This document shows positions 14,654 through 28,056 of a DNA stretch of 64,000 nt, piece after piece (position 1 is the stretch's first letter; each line of letters begins with the position of its first letter). A program made the translations under genes and the position numbers. The notes beneath the pieces were generated by a model that was not told where the DNA came from, did not search any database, and saw only the letters and a list, made by a program, of their open reading frames with translations. Source of the DNA: Atherix ibis (Eukaryota; Arthropoda; Insecta; Diptera; Athericidae); contig OY282608.1 in the NCBI GenBank assembly GCA_958298945.1, positions 59,682,951-59,746,950 of the forward strand, written 5' to 3'.

Positions 14654-15838
14654 AACAAACCAAAAAACCAACAAACCAACAAACCAACAAACCAACAAAC
14701 CAACAAACCAACAAACCAACAAACCAACAAAACAAACAAACCAACAAACCAACAAGCCAACAAACTAACAAACCAACAAGTCAACAACCCAAGAAGCCAA
14801 CAAACCAACAAACCAACAAACCAACAAACCAACAAACCAACAAACCAACAAACCAACAAATTAACAAACCAACAAACCAACAAACCAACAAACAAACAAA
14901 CCAACAACCAACAAGCCATCAAACTAACAAACCAACAAGTCAACAACCCAACAAACCAACAAACCAACAAACCAACAAGCCAACAAACTAACAAACCAAC
15001 AAGTCAAGAACCCAACAAGCAAACAAGCAAACAAACCAACATAACAACAAACCAACAAACCAACAAACCAAGAAACCAACAAACCAACAAACCAACAAAC
15101 CAACAAACCAACAAACCAACAAACCAACAAACCAACAAACCAACAAACCAACAAACCAACAAACCAACAAACCAACAAACCAACAAACCAACAAACCAAC
15201 AAACCAACAAACCAAAAAGCAAACCAACCAAAAAACCAACAAATCAACAAACCAACAAACAACAAACCAAGAAGCCAACAAACAAACAAACGAACAAACC
15301 AACAAACAAACAAACGAACAAACCAACAAGCCAACAAGCCAACAAACCAACAAGCCAACAAACGAACAAACCAACAAACAAACAAACCAACAAATCAACA
15401 AACAAACAAACCAAAAACCAACAAACCAACAAACCAACAAGCCAACAAACCAACAAACCAACAAACCAACAAACCAACAACCCAACAAACCAACAAACCA
15501 ACAAACAAACAAACCAACAAACCAACAAGCCTACAAACCAACAAACCAACAAGCCAACAAGCCAACAAGCCAACAAACCAACAAACCAACAAACCAACAA
15601 ACCAACAAACCATCAAACCAACAAACCAACAAACCAACAAACCAACAAACCAACAAACCAACAAACAAAAAAACCAACAAATCAACAAACCAACAAGCCA
15701 ACAAACCAACAAACCAACAAACCAAGTAACCAACAAACCAACAAACCAACAAACCAAGAAACCAACAAACCAACAAACCAACAAGCCAACAAACCAACAA
15801 ACCAACAAGCCAGCAATTCAAAAAACCTAAAAACCAAA
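14654..15838. repeat. Module II, copy 1 (1,185-bp tandem duplication)
   Basis: This segment and the next are a head-to-tail duplication with a constant offset of 1,185. Landmarks are GTCAACAACCCAAGAAGCC at 14,780, GCCATC at 14,915 and CAGCAATTCA at 15,811. The end of the copy changes abruptly near 15,836-15,839 from the module's right end (CCTAAAAACCAAAAA) to a sequence matching 14,654 onward. Confidence 0.85.
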
Positions 15839-17023
15839 AACAAACCAAAAAACCAACAAACCAACAAACCAACAAACCAACAAACCAACAAACCAACAAA
15901 CCAACAAACCAACAAAACAAACAAACCAACAAACCAACAAGCCAACAAACTAACAAACCAACAAGTCAACAACCCAAGAAGCCAACAAACCAACAAACCA
16001 ACAAACCAACAAACCAACAAACCAACAAACCAACAAACCAACAAATTAACAAACCAACAAACCAACAAACCAACAAACAAACAAACCAACAACCAACAAG
16101 CCATCAAACTAACAAACCAACAAGTCAACAACCCAACAAACCAACAAACCAACAAACCAACAAGCCAACAAACTAACAAACCAACAAGTCAAGAACCCAA
16201 CAAGCAAACAAGCAAACAAACCAACATAACAACAAACCAACAAACCAACAAACCAAGAAACCAACAAACCAACAAACCAACAAACCAACAAACCAACAAA
16301 CCAACAAACCAACAAACCAACAAACCAACAAACCAACAAACCAACAAACCAACAAACCAACAAACCAACAAACCAACAAACCAACAAACCAACAAACCAA
16401 AAAGCAAACCAACCAAAAAACCAACAAATCAACAAACCAACAAACAACAAACCAAGAAGCCAACAAACAAACAAACGAACAAACCAACAAACAAACAAAC
16501 GAACAAACCAACAAGCCAACAAGCCAACAAACCAACAAGCCAACAAACGAACAAACCAACAAACAAACAAACCAACAAATCAACAAACAAACAAACCAAA
16601 AACCAACAAACCAACAAACCAACAAGCCAACAAACCAACAAACCAACAAACCAACAAACCAACAACCCAACAAACCAACAAACCAACAAACAAACAAACC
16701 AACAAACCAACAAGCCTACAAACCAACAAACCAACAAGCCAACAAGCCAACAAGCCAACAAACCAACAAACCAACAAACCAACAAACCAACAAACCATCA
16801 AACCAACAAACCAACAAACCAACAAACCAACAAACCAACAAACCAACAAACAAAAAAACCAACAAATCAACAAACCAACAAGCCAACAAACCAACAAACC
16901 AACAAACCAAGTAACCAACAAACCAACAAACCAACAAACCAAGAAACCAACAAACCAACAAACCAACAAGCCAACAAACCAACAAACCAACAAGCCAGCA
17001 ATTCAAAAAACCTAAAAACCAAA
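15839..17023. repeat. Module II, copy 2
   Basis: This copy follows copy 1 directly, with landmarks at 15,965, 16,100 and 16,996. The distance from the T of GTCAAC to CAGCAATTCA is 1,030 bases in both copies. I saw no difference between the two over the interval I compared, so the duplication looks recent. Confidence 0.85.
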
Positions 17024-17529
17024 AAACCAACAAACTAACAAACCAACAAACCAACAAACCAACAAACCAACAAACCAAAAAGCCAATAAAACCAACAAAC
17101 CAACAAGCCAACAAGCCAACAAACCAACAAGCCAACAAACGAACAAACCAACAAGCAAACAAACCAACAAACCAACAAACCAACAAACCAACAAACCAAT
17201 AAACGAACAAACAAACAAACAAACAAACCAACAAACCAACAAACGAACAAACCAACAAACCAACAAACAAACAAACCAACAAGCCAACAAGCCAACAAAC
17301 CAACAAACCAACAAACCAACAAACCAACAAACCAACAAACCAAGAAACCAACAAACCAACAAACCAACAAGCCAACAAACCAACAAACCAACAAGCCAAT
17401 AAGCCAACAAACCAAAAAACCAACAAACCAACAAACCAACAAACCAACAAACCAACAAACCAACAAACCAACAAACCAACAAGCCAACAAACCAACAAAC
17501 CAACAAACCAACAAACCAACAAACCAACA

Positions 17530-18635
17530 AACCAACAAAACAAACAAACCAACAAACCAACAAGCCAACAAACTAACAAACCAACAAGTCAACAACCCAA
17601 GAAGCCAACAAACCAACAAACCAACAAACCAACAAACCAACAAACCAACAAACCAACAAACCAACAAATTAACAAACCAACAAACCAACAAACCAACAAA
17701 CAAACAAACCAACAACCAACAAGCCATCAAACTAACAAACCAACAAGTCAACAACCCAACAAACCAACAAACCAACAAACCAACAAGCCAACAAACTAAC
17801 AAACCAACAAGTCAAGAACCCAACAAGCAAACAAGCAAACAAACCAACATAACAACAAACCAACAAACCAACAAACCAAGAAACCAACAAACCAACAAAC
17901 CAACAAACCAACAAACCAACAAACCAACAAACCAACAAACCAACAAACCAACAAACCAACAAACCAACAAACCAACAAACCAACAAACCAACAAACCAAC
18001 AAACCAACAAACCAAAAAGCAAACCAACCAAAAAACCAACAAATCAACAAACCAACAAACAACAAACCAAGAAGCCAACAAACAAACAAACGAACAAACC
18101 AACAAACAAACAAACGAACAAACCAACAAGCCAACAAGCCAACAAACCAACAAGCCAACAAACGAACAAACCAACAAACAAACAAACCAACAAATCAACA
18201 AACAAACAAACCAAAAACCAACAAACCAACAAACCAACAAGCCAACAAACCAACAAACCAACAAACCAACAAACCAACAACCCAACAAACCAACAAACCA
18301 ACAAACAAACAAACCAACAAACCAACAAGCCTACAAACCAACAAACCAACAAGCCAACAAGCCAACAAACCAACAAACCAACAAACCAACAAACCAACAA
18401 ACCATCAAACCAACAAACCAACAAACCAACAAACCAACAAACCAACAAACCAACAAACAAAAAAACCAACAAATCAACAAACCAACAAGCCAACAAACCA
18501 ACAAACCAACAAACCAAGTAACCAACAAACCAACAAACCAACAAACCAACAAACCAAGAAACCAACAAACCAACAAACCAACAAGCCAACAAACCAACAA
18601 ACCAACAAGCCAGCAATTCAAAAAACCTAAAAACC
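17530..18635. repeat. Module II, copy 3
   Basis: The third copy is offset by 1,623 from copy 2 at its left landmarks and 1,615 at its right end. The 8-base shortening is one missing AAGCCAAC unit near 18,360, where copies 1 and 2 have three such units in a row and this copy has two. The right end again carries CAGCAATTCA (18,611) followed by CCTAAAAACC. Confidence 0.85.
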
Positions 18636-19142
18636 AAAAAACCAACAAACTAACAAACCAACAAACCAACAAACCAACAAACCAACAAACCAAAAAGCCA
18701 ATAAAACCAACAAACCAACAAGCCAACAAGCCAACAAACCAACAAGCCAACAAACGAACAAACCAACAAGCAAACAAACCAACAAACCAACAAACCAACA
18801 AACCAACAAACCAATAAACGAACAAACAAACAAACAAACAAACCAACAAACCAACAAACGAACAAACCAACAAACCAACAAACAAACAAACCAACAAGCC
18901 AACAAGCCAACAAACCAACAAACCAACAAACCAACAAACCAACAAACCAACAAACCAAGAAACCAACAAACCAACAAACCAACAAGCCAACAAACCAACA
19001 AACCAACAAGCCAATAAGCCAACAAACCAAAAAACCAACAAACCAACAAACCAACAAACCAACAAACCAACAAACCAACAAACCAACAAACCAACAAGCC
19101 AACAAACCAACAAACCAACAAGCCAACAAGCCAACAAACCAA

Positions 19143-20116
19143 TAAGCCAACAAACGAACAAACCAACAAGCAAACAAACCAACAAACCAACAAACCAACA
19201 AACCAACAAACCAACAAACCAACAAACCAATAAACGAACAAACGAACAAACCAACAAACCAACAAACGAACAAACCAACAAACCAACAAACAAACAAACC
19301 AACAAGCCAACAAGCCAACAAACCAACAAACCAACAAACCAACAAACCAACAAGACAACAAGCCAACAAACCAACAAGCCAACAAACGAACAAGCCAACA
19401 AACCAACAAACCAACAAACCAACAAACCAAAAAGCCAACAAGCCAACAAACCAACAAACAAATAAGCCAACAAGCCAACAAACCAACAAGCCAACAAAGA
19501 AATAAACCAAAAAACCAACAACCCAACAAACCAACAAACCAAGACGCCAACAAACCAACAAACGAACAAACCAACAAACCAACAAACGAACAAACCAACA
19601 AGCCAACAAGCCAACAAACCAACAAGCCAACAAACGAACAAACCAACAAACAAACAAACCAACAAACCAACAAAACAACAAACAAATAAACCAACAAACC
19701 AACAAACCAACAAACCAACAAGCCAACAATCCAACAAACGAACAAACCAACAAACCAACAAACGAACAAACCAACAAGCCAACAAGCCAACAAACCAACA
19801 AGCCAACAAACGAACAAACGAACAATCCAACAAACAAACAAACCAACAAGCTAACAAGCCAACAAGCCAGCAAACCAACAAGCCAACAAACGAACAAACC
19901 AACAAACCAACAAACCAACAAACCAACAAACCAACAAACCAACAAACCAACAAACCAACAAACCAACAAACCAACAAACCAACAAACGAACAAGCCAACA
20001 AACCAACAAACCAACATACCAACAAACCAACAAACAAACAAACCAACAAACGAACAAACCAACAAACCAACAAACCAACAAACGAACAAACCAACAAACC
20101 AACAAGCCAACAGAAA
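19143..20116. repeat. Module III, copy 1
   Basis: Landmarks are AATAAGCC (T 19143), CAAGACAAC (G 19354), AAGACGCC (19541) and CAGAAAAACTAACC (20111). The span from first to last is 968 bases, or 121 units. Confidence 0.75.
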
Positions 20117-21657
20117 AACTAACCAACAAACAAACCAGCAAACCAACAAACCAACAAACAAACAAACCAACAAACCAACAAACCAACAAACCAACAAACC
20201 AACAAACCAACAAACCAACAAACCAACAAACCAACAAACCAACAAACGAACAAACGAACATACCAACAAACAAACAAACCAACAAACCAACAAGACAGCA
20301 AGCCAACAAACCAACAAGCCAACAAACGAACAAACCAATAAACCAACAAACCAACAAACCAACAAACCAACAAACCAACAACCCAACAAACCAACAAACC
20401 AACAAACCAACAAACCAGCAAGCTAACAAACCAACAAACCAACAAGCCAACAAACCAACAAACCAAGAAACCAACAAACCAACAAACAAACAAACCAACA
20501 AACCAACAAGCCAACAAACTAACAAACCAACAAGTCAACAACCCAACAAGCAACAAACTAACAAACCAACAAACCAACAAACCAACAAACTAACAAACCA
20601 ACAAGTCAACAACCCAACAAGCAAACAAACCAACAAACCAACAAACCAACAAACCAACAAACCAACAAACCAACAAAGTAACAAACAAACAAACCAACAA
20701 ACCAACAAACCAACAAACCAAAAAGCAAACCAACCAAAAAACCAACAAATCAACAAACCAACAAGCAAACAAACCAACAAACCAACAAACCAACAAACCA
20801 ACAAACCAACAAACCAACAAAGTAACAAACAAACAAACCAACAAACCAACAAACCAACAAACCAACAACCCAACAAACCAACAAACCAACAAACAAACAA
20901 ACCAACAAACCAACAAGCCTACAAACCAACAAACCAACAAGCCAACAAGCCAACAAACCAACAAACCAACAAACCAACAAACCAACAAACCATCAAACCA
21001 ACAAACCAACAAACAAACAAACCAACAAACCAACAAACCAACAAACCAACAAACAAAAAAACCAACAAATCAACAAACCAACAAGCCAACAAACCAACAA
21101 ACCCACAAACCAAGTAACCAACAAACCAACAAACCAACAAACCAAGAAACCAACAAACCAACAAACCAACAAGCCAACAAACCAACAAACCAACAAGCCA
21201 GCAAGCCAAAAAACCTAAAAACCAAAAAACCAACAAGCCAACAAGCCAACAAACCAACAAGCCAACAAACGAACAAACCAACAAGCAAACAAACCAAGAA
21301 ACCAACAAACCAACAAACCAACAAACCAATAAACGAACAAACAAACAAACAAACAAACCAACAAACCAACAAACGAACAAACCAACAAACCAACAAACAA
21401 ACAAACCAACAAGCCAACAAGCCAACAAACCAACAAACCAACAAACCAACAAACCAACAAACCAACAAACCAAGAAACCAACAAACCAACAAACCAACAA
21501 GCCAACAAACCAACAAACCAACAAGCCAATAAGCCAACAAACCAAAAAACCAACAAACCAACAAACCAACAAACCAACAAACCAACAAACCAACAAACCA
21601 ACAAACCAACAAGCCAACAAACCAACAAACCAACAAGCCAACAAGCCAACAAACCAA

Positions 21658-22527
21658 TAAGCCAACAAACGAACAAACCAACAAGCAAACAAACCAACAA
21701 ACCAACAAACCAACAAACCAACAAACCAACAAACCAACAAACCAATAAACGAACAAACGAACAAACCAACAAACCAACAAACGAACAAACCAACAAACCA
21801 ACAAACAAACAAACCAACAAGCCAACAAGCCAACAAACCAACAAACCAACAAACCAACAAACCAACAAGACAACAAGCCAACAAACCAACAAGCCAACAA
21901 ACGAACAAGCCAACAAACCAACAAACCAACAAACCAACAAACCAACAAGCCAACAAGCCAACAAACCAACAAACAAATAAGCCAACAAGCCAACAAACCA
22001 ACAAGCCAACAAAGAAATAAACCAAAAAACCAACAACCCAACAAACCAACAAACCAAGACGCCAACAAACCAACAAACGAACAAACCAACAAACCAACAA
22101 ACGAACAAACCAACAAACCAACAAGCCAACAAGCCAACAAACCAACAAGCCAACAAACGAACAAACGAACAATCCAACAAACAAACAAACCAACAAGCTA
22201 ACAAGCCAACAAGCCAGCAAACCAACAAGCCAACAAACGAACAAACCAACAAACCAACAAACCAACAAACCAACAAACCAACAAACCAACAAACCAACAA
22301 ACCAACAAACCAACAAACCAACAAACCAACAAACCAACAAACCAACAAACCAACAAACCAACAAACCAACAGACCAACAAACCAACAAACCAACAAACGA
22401 ACAAGCCAACAAACCAACAAACCAACATACCAACAAACCAACAAACAAACAAACCAACAAACGAACAAACCAACAAACCAACAAACCAACAAACGAACAA
22501 ACCAACAAACCAACAAGCCAACAGAAA
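21658..22527. repeat. Module III, copy 2
   Basis: The same landmarks fall at 21658, 21869, 22056 and 22522. The first three keep a constant offset of 2,515 from copy 1. The full span is 864 bases (108 units), so 13 units are missing in the right part compared with copy 1. Confidence 0.75.
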
Positions 22528-22861
22528 AACTAACCAACCAACAAACCAGCAAACCAACAAACCAACAAACAAACAAACCAACAAACCAACAAACCAACAA
22601 ACCAACAAACCAACAAACCAACAAACCAACAAACCAACAAACCAACAAACCAACAAACGAACAAACGAACATACCAACAAACAAACAAACCAACAAACCA
22701 ACAAGCCAGCAAGCCAACAAACCAACAAGCCAACAAACGAACAAACCAATAAACCAACAAACCAACAAACCAACAAACCAACAAACCAACAACCCAACAA
22801 ACCAACAAACCAACAAGCCAACAAACCAACAAACCAACAAGCCAACAAGCCAACAAACCAA

Positions 22862-23707
22862 TAAGCCAACAAACGAACAAACCAACAAGCAAACAAACCA
22901 ACAAACCAACAAACCAACAAACCAACAAACCAACAAACCAACAAACCAATAAACGAACAAACGAACAAACCAACAAACCAACAAACGAACAAACCAACAA
23001 ACCAACAAACAAACAAACAAACAAGCCAACAAGCCAACAAACCAACAAACCAACAAACCAACAAACCAACAAGACAACAAGCCAACAAACCAACAAGCCA
23101 ACAAACGAACAAGCCAACAAACCAACAAACCAACAAACCAACAAACCAACAAGCCAACAAGCCAACAAACCAACAAACAAATAAGCCAACAAGCCAACAA
23201 ACCAACAAGCCAACAAAGAAATAAACCAAAAAACCAACAACCCAACAAACCAACAAACCAAGACGCCAACAAACCAACAAACGAACAAACCAACAAACCA
23301 ACAAACGAACAAACCAACAAGCCAACAAGCCAACAAACCAACAAGCCAACAAACGAACAAACGAACAATCCAACAAACAAACAAACCAACAAGCTAACAA
23401 GCCAACAAGCCAGCAAACCAACAAGCCAACAAACGAACAAACCAACAAACCAACAAACCAACAAACCAACAAACCAACAAACCAACAAACCAACAAACCA
23501 ACAAACCAACAAACCAACAAACCAACAAACCAACAAACCAACAAACCAACAGACCAACAAACCAACAAACCAACAAACGAACAAGCCAACAAACCAACAA
23601 ACCAACATACCAACAAACCAACAAACAAACAAACCAACAAACGAACAAACCAACAAACCAACAAACCAACAAACGAACAAACCAACAAACCAACAAGCCA
23701 ACAGAAA
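22862..23707. repeat. Module III, copy 3
   Basis: Landmarks fall at 22862, 23073, 23260 and 23702, the first three offset by 1,204 from copy 2. The span is 840 bases (105 units), three units shorter than copy 2. Copies 2 and 3 together form the most regular stretch of region A'. Confidence 0.75.
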
Positions 23708-24284
23708 AACTAACCAACAAACAAACCAGCAAACCAACAAACCAACAAACAAACAAACCAACAAACCAACAAACCAACAAACCAACAAACCAACAAACCA
23801 ACAAACCAACAAACCAACAAACCAACAAACCAACAAACGAACAAACGAACATACCAACAAACAAACAAACCAACAAACCAACAAGCCAGCAAGCCAACAA
23901 ACCAACAAGCCAACAAACGAACAAACCAATAAACCAACAAACCAACAAACCAACAAACCAACAAACCAACAACCCAACAAACCAACAAACCAACAAACCA
24001 ACAAACCAGCAAGCTAACAAACCAACAAACCAACAAGCCAACAAACTAACAAACCAACAAGTCAACAACCCAACAAGCCAACAAACCAACAAACCAACAA
24101 ACCAACAAACCAACAAACCAACAAACCAACAAACCAAGAAACCAACAAGTCAACAACCCAACAAGCAAACAAACCAACAAACCAACAAACCAACAAACCA
24201 ACAAACCAACAAACCAACAAACCAACAAACCAACAAAGTAACAAACAAACAAACCAACAAACCAACAAACCAACAAACCAAAAA

Positions 24285-25511
24285 GCAAACCAACCAAAAA
24301 ACCAACAAATCAACAAACCAACAAGCCAACAAACCAACAAACCAAGTAACCAACAAACTAATAAACCAACAAACCAAAAAACCAACAAACCAACAAACCA
24401 ACAAGCCAACAAACCAACAAGCCAAGAAACGAACAAACGAACAAACGAACAAACGAACAAACCAACAAACCAACAAACGAACAAACCAACAAACCAAAAA
24501 ACCAACACACCAACAAACCAAGAAACCAACAATCGAACAAGCCAACAAACCAACAAACCAACCAACCAACAAACCAACAGACGAACAAACGAACAAACCA
24601 ACAAACCAACAAACCAAGAAACCAACAAACCAACAAACAAACAAGCCAACAAGCCAACAAACCGACAAGCCAACAAAGAAATAAACCAACAAACCAACAA
24701 ATAACCAAACAGATAAACCAACAAACCAACAAGCCAACAAACCACCAAGCCAACAAACCAACAAACCAACAAACCAACAAACCAACAAACCAACAAGCCA
24801 ACAAACCAACAAACGAACAAACCAACAAACTCACAAACGAACAAACCAGCAAGCCAACAATCCAACAAACCAACAAGCCAACAAACGAACAAACCAACAA
24901 ACAAATAAACTAACAAACCAACAAACCAACAAACAAATAAATCAATAAACCAACAAACCAACAAACCAACAAACCAACAAACCAACAAACCAACAAACCA
25001 ACAAACCAACAAACCAACAAACGAACAAGCCAACAAGCCAACAAACCAACAAACCAACAAACCAACAAACCAACAAACGAACAAACGAACAAACGAACAA
25101 ACAAACAAACCAACAAACCAACAAACCAAGAAACCAACAAACCAACAAACAAACAAGCCAACAAGCCAACAAACCAACAAGCCAACAAAGAAATAAACCA
25201 ACAAGCCCACAAACCGACAAGCCAACAAACCAACTAACCAACAAACCAACAAACTAAAAAACCAACAAGCCAACAAACCAACAAACGAACAAACCAACAA
25301 ACCAACAAACGAACAAACCAACAAGCCAACAAGCCAACAAACCAACAAGCCAACAAACGAACAAACCAACAAACAAACAAACCAACAAACCAACAAACCA
25401 CCAAACAAATAAATCAACAAACCAACAAACCAACAAACCAACAAACCAACAAACCAACAAACCAACAAACCAATAAACCAACAAACCAACAAACCAACAA
25501 ACAAACAAACC
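24285..25511. repeat. Module I, copy 3
   Basis: The third copy lies about 18 kb from copy 2. Landmark distances are 61, 332, 153, 374 and 305 bases. One marker differs (CAGATAAACC near 24,710 in place of CAAATAAACC). This copy ties region A' to region A. Confidence 0.8.
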
Positions 25512-26049
25512 AAAAACCAACAAACCAACAAACCAACAAGCCTACAAACCAACAAACCGACAAGCCAACAAGCCAACAAACGAACAAACCAACAAGCCAA
25601 CAAGCCAACAAACCAACAAGCCAACAAACGAACAAACCAACAAACAAACAAACCAACAAACCAACAAACCACCAAACAAATAAATCAACAAACCAACAAA
25701 CCAACAAACCAACAAACCAACAAACCAACAAACCAACAAACCAACAAACCAACAAACCAACAATCCAACAAACCAACAAACCAACAAACCTAAAAACCAA
25801 CAAACCAGCAAACCAACAAACCAACAAACCAACAAACCAACAAGCCAACAAACCAACAAACCAACAAGCCAACAAGCCAACAAACCAACAAGCCAACAAA
25901 CGAACAAACCAACAAGCAAACAAACCAACAAACTAACAAACCAACAAACCAACAAACCAATAAACGAACAAACGAACAAACAAACAAACCAACAAACGAA
26001 CAAACCAACAAACCAACAAACAAACAAACCAACAAGCCAACAAGCCAAC

Positions 26050-26435
26050 AAGCCAACAAACCAATAAACCAACAAAACAACAAACCAACAAACCAACAAA
26101 CCAAGAAACCAACAAACCAACAAACCAACAAGCCAACAAACCAACAAACCAACAAGCCAACAAGCCAACAAACCAAAAAACCAAAAAACGAACAAACCAA
26201 CAAACCAGCAAACCAACAAACCAACAAACCAACAAGCCAACAAACCAACAAACCAACAAGCCAACAAGCCAACAAGCCAACAAACCAATAAGCCAACAAA
26301 TGAACAAACCAACAAGCAAACAAACCAACAAACCGACAAACCAACAAACCAACAAACCAATAAACGAACGAACGAACGAAGAAACCAACAAACCAACAAA
26401 CGAACAAACCAACAAACCAACAAACAAACAAACCA
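26050..26435. repeat. 386-bp local duplication, copy 1
   Basis: This matches 27085-27470 at a constant offset of 1,035. Landmarks include CCAACAAAACAA at 26069 and a run of three extra CGAA tetramers (CGAACGAACGAACGAAG) at about 26,365. It is also related to 1-748, where CCAATGAACC stands in place of CCAATAAACC. Confidence 0.75.
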
Positions 26436-27084
26436 ACAAGCCAACAAGCCAACAAACCAGCAAACCAACAAACCAACAAACCAACAAAACAAGAAGCCAA
26501 CAAACCAACAAGCCAACAAACGAACAAGCCAACAAACCAACAAACCAACAAACGAACAAACCAACAAACCAACAAGCCAACAAGCCAACAAACCAACAAA
26601 CTAACAAACAAACAAGCCAACAAACCAACAAGCCAACAAAGAAATAAACCAACAAACCAACAAACCAACAAGCCAACAAACGAACAAACCAAAAAACCAA
26701 CAAACGAACAAACCAACAAGCCAACAAGCCAACAAACCAACAAGCCAACAAACGAACAAACCAACAAACAAACAAACCAACAAACCAACAAACCAACAAA
26801 CAAATAAACCAGCAAACCAGCAAACTAACAAACCAACAAGTTAACAAACCAGCAAACGAACAAACCAACAAACCAACAAACCAACAAACGAACAAACCAA
26901 CAAGCCAACAAACCACAAACCAACAAGCCAACAAACGAACAAACCAACAAACCAACAAACCAACAAATCAACAAACCAACAAACCAACAAACCAACAAAC
27001 CAACAAACCAACAAACCAACAAACCAACAAACCAACAAACGAACAAACGAACAAACCAACAAACAAACAAACCAACAAACCAAC

Positions 27085-27470
27085 AAGCCAACAAACCAAT
27101 AAACCAACAAAACAACAAACCAACAAACCAACAAACCAAGAAACCAACAAACCAACAAACCAACAAGCCAACAAACCAACAAACCAACAAGCCAACAAGC
27201 CAACAAACCAAAAAACCAAAAAACGAACAAACCAACAAACCAGCAAACCAACAAACCAACAAACCAACAAGCCAACAAACCAACAAACCAACAAGCCAAC
27301 AAGCCAACAAGCCAACAAACCAATAAGCCAACAAATGAACAAACCAACAAGCAAACAAACCAACAAACCGACAAACCAACAAACCAACAAACCAATAAAC
27401 GAACTAACGAACGAAGAAACCAACAAACCAACAAACGAACAAACCAACAAACCAACAAACAAACAAACCA
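27085..27470. repeat. 386-bp local duplication, copy 2
   Basis: This is the copy of 26050-26435. The one difference I noted is G at 26370 becoming T at 27405, inside the CGAA tetramer run. Outside this interval the two flanks diverge. Confidence 0.75.
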
Positions 27471-27805
27471 ACAAACGAACAAACCAACAAACAAACAAAC
27501 CAACAAACCAACAAACCAACAAGCCAACAAGCCAACAAACCAACAAGCCAACAAACGAACAAACCAACAAACCAACAAACCAACAAACCAACAAACCAAC
27601 AAACCAACAAACCAACAAACCAACAAACCAACAAACCAACAAACCAACAAACGAACAAGCCAACAAACCAACAAACCATCAAACCAACAAACCAACAAAC
27701 CAACAAACCAACAAACCAACAAACCAACAAGCCAACAAACCAACAAACCAACAAGCCAACAAACCAACAAACTAACAAACCAACAAACCAACAAACCAAC
27801 AAACC

Positions 27806-28056
27806 AATAAGCTAACAAACCAAAAAACCAACAAACCAACAAACCAACAAACCAACAAACGAACAAACCAAGAAACCAACAAACCAACAAAGCAACAAAC
27901 CAGCAAACAAACAAACCAAAAAACCAACCAACCAACAAACCAACAAGCCAACAAACCAACAAACCATGTAACCAACAAACCAATAAACCAACAAACCAAG
28001 AAACCAACAAACCAACAAACCAACAAGCCAACAAACCAACAAACAAATAAGCCTAC
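27806..28056. repeat. Module IV, copy 4
   Basis: Landmarks fall at 27808 and 28048, 240 bases apart. The right landmark reads CAAATAAGCCTAC instead of CCAATAAGCCTAC, and GTAACC is preceded by CCAT (near 27,965) instead of CCAA. Confidence 0.75.

Larger units (their letters stand above)
14650..27780. repeat. Region A' of the satellite
   Basis: This region shares region A markers (AAAAAGCAAACCAACC near 15,214, 16,399, 18,014, 20,721 and 24,281) and lacks the GCGCAC, GCACAC and AATAAGCCTAC markers of region B. It holds three copies of module II, three copies of module III, a third copy of module I and a 1,035-bp-offset local duplication. It separates B from B', so related blocks alternate along the array. 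Confidence 0.7.

Noticed and set aside
21215..24004. Long minus-strand open frames with hydrophobic LVCWFVGL periodicity as membrane protein genes
   Set aside because: The periodicity is the 8-bp unit read in three frames over 24 bases. Such frames overlap in several frames over the whole window, begin at TTG, show no conserved domain and change frame at satellite phase shifts. I list no CDS for this reason.
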